Shown here: piece by piece, positions 18,336 to 25,344 of the stretch
How positions within the stretch are numbered: the first letter of the stretch is position 1
How the letters are laid out: each line of letters begins with the position of its first letter
Origin: JABMMZ01 sp044341025
GTDB taxonomy: Bacteria > Bacteroidota > Bacteroidia > NS11-12g > UBA955
NCBI GenBank assembly: GCA_044341025.1
Contig: JBIISM010000003.1
Location: forward strand, 220,554 to 284,553
Direction: 5' to 3'
Length of the DNA: 64,000 nt
Program-made: the position numbers and the translations under genes
The notes under the pieces: model-generated
What the model saw: the letters and a program-made list of their open reading frames with translations, nothing else
What the model was told of the DNA's origin: nothing
Databases searched by the model: none

Positions 18336-19590
18336 TAAAATTCTATTCATCGTCTTCTTCTTTGTTTTTATCTTTAACACCATAGGACAAACAAAAAAAG
18401 ATTTGGAGAAACAGCGAAAAAAGACTGAAGATGAAATTGCTTTAACAAAAAAAATTCTAAAAGAAACCAAAAATAAAAAGCAACAAAGCCTTAGAGAAAT
18501 AGTTACAATTTCGAGACTAATTGAGAAAAGAGAAGAATTAATCAATACCATTAATGAGGAAATAATCTATGTTAACAAAGACGTTGAAGGCAAAAAAAAT
18601 GATATTGAAAGACTCAATAGTCAGATTGATTTAGAAAAAAAGAACTACGCTAAAGCCATTGTTCAATCCTTTAAAAGTAAAAAAGTATACAACAACTCAC
18701 TATACCTATTTGCTGCAAAATCATTTAATCAATTGTTTCTTAGATTCCGATTTGGCGCCTATTTAAATGCTGCCCAAGAAAAGTTTCTTTTTAGAATTAA
18801 TGAAAATCGAAATGAGCTAGAAACCATACTTCAAGATTTGCTAGGGCTAAAGGTCTCTAAAGAAAAATTAGCCACCAATAAAAAGTCTGAGGTTAAAGAA
18901 CTAGAGCAAGATAAAACCGAAAAAAACAAAGTAGTTGTTGCTCTTTCAGGTAAAGAATCTGAATTAAAAAAGAACTTGGAAAAACAGAAAAAAGCCAAGG
19001 AAAATTTAAATGCACAGATTAATGCTATTATTGCCAAAGAAATTGCCGCTGCTAGAAAAAAAGCAGTGGATCAAAAATCAAGCACCAATAAAAATGATGG
19101 AAAAGTTGCAGACAAAACTTCGGCACAAAATAAATCTGAGAGTTCGACCCCAAGTGTCACTCCTGAGGTTAAGCAGTTATCTGACAACTTTTCTGCAAAC
19201 AAAGGAAGATTGCCTTGGCCAGTTGAGAAAGGGTTCATCAGCGAGCGTTTTGGGTCGCATGCGCATGAAAAACTTGATCAAGTAACAGTTCAAAACAATG
19301 GAATAGATATCCAAGCAAGCAGTGGATCAAATGCACGTTGCATTCACAAAGGAACCGTAACAGCTATTATTAATATCCCTGGAATGGGTAAGGCCGTTAT
19401 TGTAAACCACGGTGAATATTATACTGTTTATTCTAAACTGAAAGATGTGAGTGTGAGTCAAGGGCAAACAGTTGCTTTAAAACAAATTATTGGTAGTATT
19501 GCCGAAGATGAAGATGGGGCAACTGAAATTCATTTTGAAATTTGGTTAAACCAAGACAAACAAAACCCTGAGCTTTGGCTCGCTAGATAA
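18319..19590 (+). CDS. EnvC-like coiled-coil protein with degenerate LytM (M23) domain
   Basis: 423 residues: a signal peptide (MKKPINKILFIVFFFVFIFN), a long coiled coil (~25-240), a Ser/Lys-rich linker and a C-terminal LytM/peptidase M23 fold (~305-423). The zinc ligands are incomplete. The first His position, before GIDI, is Asn. The HxH-type motif near YTVYSKL has lost its His. IHFEIW keeps the last His. Lack of ligands is what one sees in EnvC and NlpD, which do not cut peptidoglycan but activate periplasmic amidases during cell division. The protein is therefore more likely an amidase activator than an endopeptidase. FtsX, the membrane partner of EnvC in E. coli, is encoded at 41.4 kb. 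Confidence 0.85.
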   Translation: MKKPINKILFIVFFFVFIFNTIGQTKKDLEKQRKKTEDEIALTKKILKETKNKKQQSLREIVTISRLIEKREELINTINEEIIYVNKDVEGKKNDIERLNSQIDLEKKNYAKAIVQSFKSKKVYNNSLYLFAAKSFNQLFLRFRFGAYLNAAQEKFLFRINENRNELETILQDLLGLKVSKEKLATNKKSEVKELEQDKTEKNKVVVALSGKESELKKNLEKQKKAKENLNAQINAIIAKEIAAARKKAVDQKSSTNKNDGKVADKTSAQNKSESSTPSVTPEVKQLSDNFSANKGRLPWPVEKGFISERFGSHAHEKLDQVTVQNNGIDIQASSGSNARCIHKGTVTAIINIPGMGKAVIVNHGEYYTVYSKLKDVSVSQGQTVALKQIIGSIAEDEDGATEIHFEIWLNQDKQNPELWLAR

Positions 19591-19592
19591 AA

Positions 19593-20450
19593 ATGGAAAA
19601 CAAAGAAATTAAAACAGTAGGAATTGCAGGCGCTGGAACAATGGGCGCCGGAATTGCAATGGTTTGCGCACAAGCAAATTTTAAAGTTGTATTGTTTGAT
19701 ATCAACCCCATCGTTCTTGAATCGGCACAAAAATCAAATCTAACAATTTTAAATAAAATGCTGGAAACTAGCCGAATTGATCAAAATGTATACAATTCGT
19801 GTCTTGAAAATATAATTTATAGCAGCAAAATATCTGAGTTAAAGGCAGATTTGATTATTGAAGCGATTGTTGAAAAACCAGACATTAAAATTTCTCTTTT
19901 TCAACAACTAATTGATTTGAATGGGGAGGAAACAATATACGCCACCAATACGTCTTCTATTCCAATCACTCAAATAGCCGCTGGTTTAAGTTTGCCTCAA
20001 AATGTCGTGGGCATTCACTTTTTCAATCCTGCACATATCATGAAACTGGTTGAAGTGATTAAAGGTGCTAAAACAGATCAAAATGTTGTAAACCAGTCGG
20101 TAAATTTTGTACAAGCAATTAAAAAACAAGCCGTTATAGCAGCTGATGCTCCTGGTTTCATCGTCAATAGAATTGCGCGATTGTATTACGTTGAATCCCT
20201 TAAAGCACTTGAGGAAAATGTTAGTGATTTTCAAACAATAGATGGAATAATGGAATCCTCTGGTTTTAAAATGGGGCCATTTAAATTGATGGATTTAATC
20301 GGGGTAGACACTAACTACTCAGTCACTGAAAGTCAGTTTAGGCTATTTAATTACGAGGCGCGTTTTAGGCCAAGCAGAATTCAGAAACAAAAAGTAGAAG
20401 CAGGTCTTCATGGCCGAAAAACCAAAGGAGGATTTTACAATTATGAATAA
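19593..20450 (+). CDS. 3-hydroxybutyryl-CoA (3-hydroxyacyl-CoA) dehydrogenase
   Basis: 285 residues, the usual size of the single-function enzyme. It oxidises or reduces the 3-hydroxy group of short-chain acyl-CoA with NAD(P). The N-terminal Rossmann fold has GAGTMGAG (13-20). The catalytic region includes ATNTSSIPI and VGIHFFNPAHIMKLVEVI with the active-site His. The C-terminal helical dimerisation domain includes DAPGFIVNRIARLYYVES, and the protein ends GLHGRKTKGGFYNY, typical of Hbd/PaaH. The pathway could be beta-oxidation, phenylacetate degradation or butyrate-type metabolism; no partner enzymes are adjacent. It starts 2 bp after the LytM gene. Confidence 0.9.
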   Translation: MENKEIKTVGIAGAGTMGAGIAMVCAQANFKVVLFDINPIVLESAQKSNLTILNKMLETSRIDQNVYNSCLENIIYSSKISELKADLIIEAIVEKPDIKISLFQQLIDLNGEETIYATNTSSIPITQIAAGLSLPQNVVGIHFFNPAHIMKLVEVIKGAKTDQNVVNQSVNFVQAIKKQAVIAADAPGFIVNRIARLYYVESLKALEENVSDFQTIDGIMESSGFKMGPFKLMDLIGVDTNYSVTESQFRLFNYEARFRPSRIQKQKVEAGLHGRKTKGGFYNYE

Positions 20451-20892
20451 AATAATTATTTTAACTATATTAGGCTTAACAGCTCTAATTGCTTGTCAAA
20501 AAAACAATATCAACAATGATCCAATTGCTGACGTACCTGTAAACATAACCATCAACATGGCACTGCCATTATACAGTCATTTGTTGAATGAGGGCACATT
20601 TATATACTGGGATGGCGGAGTTAAAGGCATTGTAGTGGTTCATTACCAAAATGACGAGTATTACGCTTTTGATAGATCATGCAGCTATCAACCAAGCACT
20701 TCATGCGCAAAAATTGAAGTCGACAGCTCATTTATGGTGTTTAGATGCGGAAATACTCAAATTACAGGTTTTGAAAAATGTTGCGATTCAAAGTTCTTTA
20801 TGAATGGGCAAGTCCTTAATGGGCCTGCAACTTTTGGCCTTAAACAATACCAAGTTATTAAAAACGGAACCGAATTGTCCGTAAAAAATTAA
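20443..20892 (+). CDS. Rieske-fold-like lipoprotein lacking iron-sulfur ligands
   Basis: 149 residues from the ATG at 20443, chosen because it directly precedes a lipoprotein signal (MNKIIILTILGLTALIAC, Cys18) and overlaps the previous stop by 8 bp; the longer frame opened by the ATG at 20410 would bury that signal. The body has the order of strands of a small Rieske ferredoxin: VVHYQNDEYYAFDRSC, then FRCGNT, then EKCCDSKFFMNGQVLNGPAT, then LKQYQVIKNG. However, where a Rieske protein has CxH and CxxH, this one has Cys-Ser-Tyr and Cys-Cys-Asp-Ser, so no [2Fe-2S] cluster can be coordinated in the normal way. The Cys residues may form disulfides. The function is unknown. Confidence 0.7.
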   Translation: MNKIIILTILGLTALIACQKNNINNDPIADVPVNITINMALPLYSHLLNEGTFIYWDGGVKGIVVVHYQNDEYYAFDRSCSYQPSTSCAKIEVDSSFMVFRCGNTQITGFEKCCDSKFFMNGQVLNGPATFGLKQYQVIKNGTELSVKN

Positions 20893-20933
20893 AAAAAAAT
20901 TAAAAAAAATCTTTATTAAGTAAAACATTTTAA

Positions 20934-20941
20934 TATATTTG
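20934..20941 (+). promoter_or_regulatory. -7 promoter box of the OmpA-family gene
   Basis: TATATTTG (TAnnTTTG), 38 nt upstream of the ATG. The region before it contains two long A-tracts (20892-20910), which may act as an UP-like element; that part is inference. Confidence 0.6.
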
Positions 20942-20979
20942 TCGGGTTATATCAACAAATCACTATTAAAAAGCAGCTT

Positions 20980-22518
20980 ATGATAAAGAGAAAATTACTA
21001 GTTACCATCATTGCACTATTGTCTGTTAATCAGGCTTTTTCGCAATCTGCAGAGAGACGACTTGGAATAGAAATCAACGGTGGAATTAATGAATATCAGG
21101 GTGATCTTGGATCTGCCTTGTTCTTTGCTAGAAAGCCAAACTACCAAGGAATTGGCGCATCAATCAGTTATTACCTTACCCCAAACATTGATTTATCTTT
21201 CTTTGGCTCTGGTGGTGATGTAGGATACTTTACTGCTCTCCCTTATGTAGATCCTGAATTTAAATACGTTCAATTCAGAACCAACTTAGCTACTGTTAAT
21301 GGTGGCATTCGTTTTAAGCTATTAAAAGACAAGCCATTTACGCCATATATCATGTTGGGTTTAGGCGGTGTATACTTACATAGCAATGTAAGCCGCGACC
21401 CTAACTCATACACTGGTGCTGCTGGTAATGCTGCGGTAGGTTTTGGTTTCCAATACAGTGTAAATGAAAAGTTTGGAATTAGATTACAGTCTATGTACAA
21501 CTATACATTTAATGATATTTGGGATGGTGAACCATACGCTTATTTAACGCACACTAGAAACAAAAACAATGATTTGTTTGCATTTCACTCCCTAGGTTTC
21601 TTCTATAACCTTCCTTATGGCGATGCAAGTATGTCTGGTGGTGTTTCTCAGAAAGACAAAGACAAAGACGGTGTGCCTGATGCACTTGATAAATGTCCTA
21701 AAACACAACCTTGGCAGTTACCAGTTAACGAAGATGGTTGTCCTAAAGATTCTGATTTGGATTCAATTCCTGATTATCAAGATTCATGTCCTTTCAACTT
21801 TGGCCCACGTAAATTCAACGGTTGCCCTGATAAAGACAATGATGGTATTATAGACATCAAAGACCGTTGCCCTGAAAAAGCTGGTCCAGTTGAATTCCAA
21901 GGTTGCCCTGACACAGATGGTGATGGTATTTTAGACATTGAAGATGCTTGCCCTGCGGTTAAAGGTCCTAAAGAATACAACGGTTGCCCTGACTCTGATG
22001 GTGATGGCATTGAAGACAAAAAAGACAAATGTCCAAATGTTGCTGGATCTAAAGATGGAGAAGGCTGCCCTGATACAGATGGTGATGGTGTTTATGACAA
22101 CAGAGACGTTTGTCCAAATGTTGCTGGTATAGTTGCCAACAAGGGTTGCCCTGAAATACAACAAGAAGTAGTACGAAAAATTGCTCTTGCTGCCAAAGGT
22201 ATCAATTTTGAAACCAAAAGCGATGTAATAAATCCTGAATCTTACGACGACTTAGATGCCTTAATTAAAATATTAAACGAATATCTTGAGGCGAATGTTG
22301 CAATAGATGGTCATACTGATAACGTTGGCGATCCTGCTAAAAATAAAGAGTTGTCTCAAAAACGTGCAAATGCAGTTATGGCTTATTTGATTAACAAAGG
22401 CATAGCAGCAATGAGATTAACAGCTACTGGTTACGGTGATTCTCAGCCAGTTGCAGACAACAAAACCAAACCAGGTCAAGCTAAAAACAGAAGAGTTGAC
22501 TTTAAGTTAACTTACTAA
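20980..22518 (+). CDS. OmpA-family outer-membrane protein with TSP3 repeats
   Basis: 512 residues: a signal peptide (~1-22, ending AFSQ); an eight-strand-like beta-barrel (~23-215); six calcium-binding thrombospondin type 3 repeats (~222-385, of the form DxDxDGIxDxxDxCP); and a C-terminal OmpA peptidoglycan-binding domain (~395-512, with GHTDNVGD and KNRRVDF). The barrel sits in the outer membrane, the TSP3 linker spans the periplasm and binds calcium, and the OmpA domain grips peptidoglycan. It is normally one of the most abundant Bacteroidota envelope proteins. It is monocistronic here, with its own promoter and a strong terminator. Confidence 0.93.
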   Translation: MIKRKLLVTIIALLSVNQAFSQSAERRLGIEINGGINEYQGDLGSALFFARKPNYQGIGASISYYLTPNIDLSFFGSGGDVGYFTALPYVDPEFKYVQFRTNLATVNGGIRFKLLKDKPFTPYIMLGLGGVYLHSNVSRDPNSYTGAAGNAAVGFGFQYSVNEKFGIRLQSMYNYTFNDIWDGEPYAYLTHTRNKNNDLFAFHSLGFFYNLPYGDASMSGGVSQKDKDKDGVPDALDKCPKTQPWQLPVNEDGCPKDSDLDSIPDYQDSCPFNFGPRKFNGCPDKDNDGIIDIKDRCPEKAGPVEFQGCPDTDGDGILDIEDACPAVKGPKEYNGCPDSDGDGIEDKKDKCPNVAGSKDGEGCPDTDGDGVYDNRDVCPNVAGIVANKGCPEIQQEVVRKIALAAKGINFETKSDVINPESYDDLDALIKILNEYLEANVAIDGHTDNVGDPAKNKELSQKRANAVMAYLINKGIAAMRLTATGYGDSQPVADNKTKPGQAKNRRVDFKLTY

Positions 22519-22538
22519 AATTTGGTTTTAAAATATTT

Positions 22539-22568
22539 AAAAGGCAGGATTTTATCCTGCCTTTTTTT
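22539..22568 (+). terminator. rho-independent terminator of the OmpA-family gene
   Basis: A 12-bp stem (AAAAGGCAGGAT with ATCCTGCCTTTT) closed by a three-base loop and running into seven T residues, 20 bp after the stop codon. Confidence 0.9.
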
Positions 22569-22832
22569 ATATCCAAAGATTTCTGAAAGGGGTTGCTTTT
22601 CTGTTCCATTTTCTGTTCCAAGTATAATTTGGGCGATAAAAATCCTTACTTAAACATTCTGAATGGTGTTTTGATTGAACATTAAATCAATTTTACATTT
22701 TCAGCGAAGGCTCCAGCTGTATTCTTTAATGTTTAGGCATCATTTAAGCCCTTCTTGGGCTATTTAATGCTAAAAGATTAGCAAAGATGAATCTCAACCA
22801 TAATAGCCTCTTAAACCAAAACTATACTCAAT
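22569..22832. other. intergenic stretch between two terminators
   Basis: About 260 bases without a recognisable gene. It contains an exact tandem duplication of 12 bp (22597-22620) and a small hairpin (AGCCC-TTCTT-GGGCT, 22747-22761). I see no promoter box or tRNA in it. Confidence 0.5.
22597..22620. repeat. 2 x 12-bp exact tandem repeat
   Basis: TTTTCTGTTCCA occurs twice in direct succession without mismatch. No function is apparent. Confidence 0.7.
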
Positions 22833-22865
22833 AAAAAAAGCCTCTATCAAACGATAGAGGCTTTT
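22833..22865 (-). terminator. terminator of the Cys-rich secreted protein gene
   Basis: A 13-bp stem (AAAAGCCTCTATC with GATAGAGGCTTTT) and an AAAC loop. On the minus strand it is followed by a T run, 17 bp after the stop codon at 22883. It could work in both directions. Confidence 0.85.
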
Positions 22866-22882
22866 AAATACTGTTTAGATAA

Positions 22883-23209
22883 TTAATCCTTTTTAGTTGC
22901 TGCTTCGGTTTTCTTTTTGCAGCAAGCTGATCCTTCGGCCTTATCTTTATCGCAAGAACTTGATGCTGCTTTTTTGCAACAAGATTTCTTGGCGCATTTC
23001 TTCTCTGTAGAAGCTGCGGTGGTTTTCTTTGCGGTACTGTCATTTGTAACAACAGCTGCCGAAGATGGGTGATCTGCTGCTGGTTTAGCCACTTCGATAA
23101 TCGTTTTAGGCTTTGAATTGGAAGTTGTATTTCCTGCTGTATTGTCTTGGGCGCTAGCACTGAAAGACAATCCTGCAATTAAAACGATGCTTAAAATTAA
23201 CTTTTTCAT
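22883..23209 (-). CDS. small secreted Cys/Lys-rich protein
   Basis: 108 residues. A clear signal peptide (MKKLILSIVLIAGLSFSASA, cleavage near residue 21) is followed by a Thr/Ser/Ala-rich low-complexity segment and a C-terminal part with six cysteines (72, 77, 78, 86, 96, 97) among many lysines (CAKKSCCKK, SACCKKK). The two CCKK units look like an internal duplication. Secreted Cys-rich tails can bind metals or form disulfides, but no known motif is present and no function is assigned. I saw no TAnnTTTG box directly upstream. A terminator follows, so it is probably a single-gene unit. Confidence 0.7.
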   Translation of the reverse strand: MKKLILSIVLIAGLSFSASAQDNTAGNTTSNSKPKTIIEVAKPAADHPSSAAVVTNDSTAKKTTAASTEKKCAKKSCCKKAASSSCDKDKAEGSACCKKKTEAATKKD

Positions 23210-23250
23210 ATGTTGTATTAATATTATTTATATTTAAAATTAGTCAAAAA

Positions 23251-23907
23251 TCAAGCCAAAGTGGCAACCACTGTTTCTCCACCTTTGGTCTTTTGTTGAA
23301 GTGAAACTTCTATCTTAGCAGATAATGGCAAGTATAAGTCAATGCGTGAACCAAATTTAATAAATCCCATTTCACCACCTTGAGTAGCCATATCGCCTTC
23401 TTTCACATAGTAAACAATTCTCTTTGCCAACGCGCCAGCCACCTGCCTAAAAAGCACTTCTGCTTTCGAACCAGCAATAACAACAGTGGTTCTTTCATTC
23501 TCAGTTGATGATTTAGGATGCCAAGCTACCAAGTATTTCCCTGGATGGTATTTGGCATATTTAACAATGCCTGAAATTGGGTTGCGGTTAACATGCACAT
23601 TTATAGGGCTCATGAATATACTAACCTGACGGCGCTTGTCTTTAAAGTATTCTGTCTCCTCAACTTCTTCAATAACGACTACTTTGCCATCTGCAGGCGC
23701 TATTACATGATTATCATTTACAATTGTATTGCGGAAGGGATTGCGAAAAAATTGAACAATAAGAATGAAGAATATTAAAGATATAGATAGAACTATTTTG
23801 CCTATTAAATGCTCGTCGCCTAATAGCGATTGTATTCCTAGGTTGATTCCTGCAAGAATTAACAAGGTAACTAAAATGATTTTGTATCCTTCTCTATGTA
23901 TTAGCAT
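23251..23907 (-). CDS. psd: phosphatidylserine decarboxylase (short, PSD-B/ASD-like type)
   Basis: 218 residues, the short family form. It decarboxylates phosphatidylserine to phosphatidylethanolamine at the inner membrane. Two hydrophobic segments lie in the first 60 residues. The conserved VSIFMSPINVHVNRNP segment is present. The self-cleavage site FGSR is at residues 185-188, where Ser187 becomes the pyruvoyl cofactor, and RIDLYLP follows as usual. The ATG overlaps the gdhA stop by 1 bp (TAATG arrangement), so psd is translated from the gdhA mRNA. Confidence 0.92.
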   Translation of the reverse strand: MLIHREGYKIILVTLLILAGINLGIQSLLGDEHLIGKIVLSISLIFFILIVQFFRNPFRNTIVNDNHVIAPADGKVVVIEEVEETEYFKDKRRQVSIFMSPINVHVNRNPISGIVKYAKYHPGKYLVAWHPKSSTENERTTVVIAGSKAEVLFRQVAGALAKRIVYYVKEGDMATQGGEMGFIKFGSRIDLYLPLSAKIEVSLQQKTKGGETVVATLA

Positions 23908-25169
23908 TAGAATACGCCTCTAAATTTTTGTGTGGTAGCTACTTTATCAATAGCGACGATGTAAGCAGCTGTACGCAAACTTACGCTGTGTTTTTTGCCG
24001 GCTTCAAATACAACATCAAATGCACTTTTCATTACCCTGTCAGCTCTTCTATTTACGCGCTCCTCAGTCCAGAAATAACCCATCCTGTTTTGAACCCATT
24101 CGAAATAAGACACTGTAACACCGCCTGCATTTGCCAAAATATCCGGCACTACGATAATACCTTTGTCGTTTAATGTTTTATCCGCATTGGCACTTGTTGG
24201 TCCATTTGCACCCTCTACAATAAGTTTGGCTTTAATATTTCCTGCATTTTCATCCGTTATTTGATCTTCCATGGCTGCAGGAACTAAAATATCACAATCT
24301 AATTCTAACAATTCTGAATTGCTAATATTTTTACCTCCAGTATACCCATCAAGATTCCCTTTTTCTTTAGAATAGGCAATTGCTTCCTCTACACTTATGC
24401 CTTCTGGATTGTAATAGCCGCCAGTTACATCTGAAATACCTACAATTTTAACCCCTAACATTTCAATTAGTTTTGCTGAAATTGAACCAACATTACCAAA
24501 ACCTTGAACTACACATGTGCACTCTTCTGGTTTTAGTCCCATTTTTGCCAAAGCAGAACGGGTGCATACCATTACGCCTCTGCCCGTAGCTTCAACTCTC
24601 CCCAATGAGCCGCCCATTGAAATTGGTTTTCCTGTAATTACGGCGGGTGTATATTGGCCTTTAATTTTTGAATATTCATCCACAATCCAAGCCATTTCTT
24701 GCTGGCCGGTATTCATGTCTGGGGCAGGAATGTCTTTGTCTGGACCAAATACATCACTCATTGATGCGGCATATGCGCGCGTTAAACGCTCAAGTTCACC
24801 TTTGCTCATCGACTTAGGATCACATTTGATTCCTCCTTTTCCTCCTCCATATGGAATACCAACCACAGCGGTTTTCCATGTCATCCATGCTGCTAAGGCT
24901 TTTACTTCATCCAGAGTTACGTCCATAGAATATCTGATACCACCCTTAGATGGGCCTAGGGTTGTGCTATGTTGAACCCTATGTCCTTCAAATACTTTTA
25001 CTTTTCCATTATCCATGATAACTGGAAGATTAACAGTAACAATCTTTGCCGGATATTTTAAGGTGTCATAAGCTGATTCATCAAGGCCTATGATTTTAGC
25101 TGCTTCATCAAAACGTTTCATCATCGAATCCAAAGGATTCAAATTGCTGTGGATGGTTGCATTACTCAT
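23907..25169 (-). CDS. gdhA: glutamate dehydrogenase (Glu/Leu/Phe/Val family)
   Basis: 420 residues from the ATG at 25169. This start is preferred over the ATG at 25223 because the perfect -7 box (25202-25209) lies between them and MSNATIHSNLNPLDSMMKRF is a typical N-terminus. The enzyme converts glutamate to 2-oxoglutarate and ammonia or the reverse. Motifs are VVGIPYGGGKGGI with the substrate/catalytic lysines, DIPAPDMNTG, and a Rossmann fold with VQGFGNVG. Cofactor preference cannot be called. It is the first gene of a gdhA-psd operon, an unusual pairing of nitrogen and phospholipid metabolism. Confidence 0.92.
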   Translation of the reverse strand: MSNATIHSNLNPLDSMMKRFDEAAKIIGLDESAYDTLKYPAKIVTVNLPVIMDNGKVKVFEGHRVQHSTTLGPSKGGIRYSMDVTLDEVKALAAWMTWKTAVVGIPYGGGKGGIKCDPKSMSKGELERLTRAYAASMSDVFGPDKDIPAPDMNTGQQEMAWIVDEYSKIKGQYTPAVITGKPISMGGSLGRVEATGRGVMVCTRSALAKMGLKPEECTCVVQGFGNVGSISAKLIEMLGVKIVGISDVTGGYYNPEGISVEEAIAYSKEKGNLDGYTGGKNISNSELLELDCDILVPAAMEDQITDENAGNIKAKLIVEGANGPTSANADKTLNDKGIIVVPDILANAGGVTVSYFEWVQNRMGYFWTEERVNRRADRVMKSAFDVVFEAGKKHSVSLRTAAYIVAIDKVATTQKFRGVF

Positions 25170-25201
25170 TGTTTTCTTATTTTTATAATAGTAAAGGGAT
25201 G

Positions 25202-25209
25202 CAAATTTA
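25202..25209 (-). promoter_or_regulatory. -7 promoter box of gdhA-psd
   Basis: TAAATTTG on the minus strand (TAnnTTTG), 32 nt upstream of the ATG at 25169. It rules out the longer start at 25223. Confidence 0.55.
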
Positions 25210-25322
25210 GTCTTTTCAGACATTTAACAAATAAATATTATCCAAAAAAATGTCTAAATTGTGTAAAATCAGGAATTTATTGACATTAGAACTCAAAAAT
25301 AGCAAAGGTGAATCTAATATGA

Positions 25323-25330
25323 TATTTTTG
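25323..25330 (+). promoter_or_regulatory. -7 promoter box of leuS
   Basis: TATTTTTG (TAnnTTTG), 14 nt upstream of the leuS ATG. Confidence 0.65.
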
Positions 25331-25344
25331 CAGTTCATATTAAT

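Noticed and set aside
21777..22164. Antisense and shifted frames over the TSP3 repeats of the OmpA-family gene
   Set aside because: They mirror the repeated GAT-GGT-GAT codons of the TSP3 region and have no similarity of their own.
24517..24975. A 152-codon plus-strand frame opposite gdhA
   Set aside because: A shadow of a well-conserved coding sequence; gdhA motifs on the other strand explain the absence of stops.
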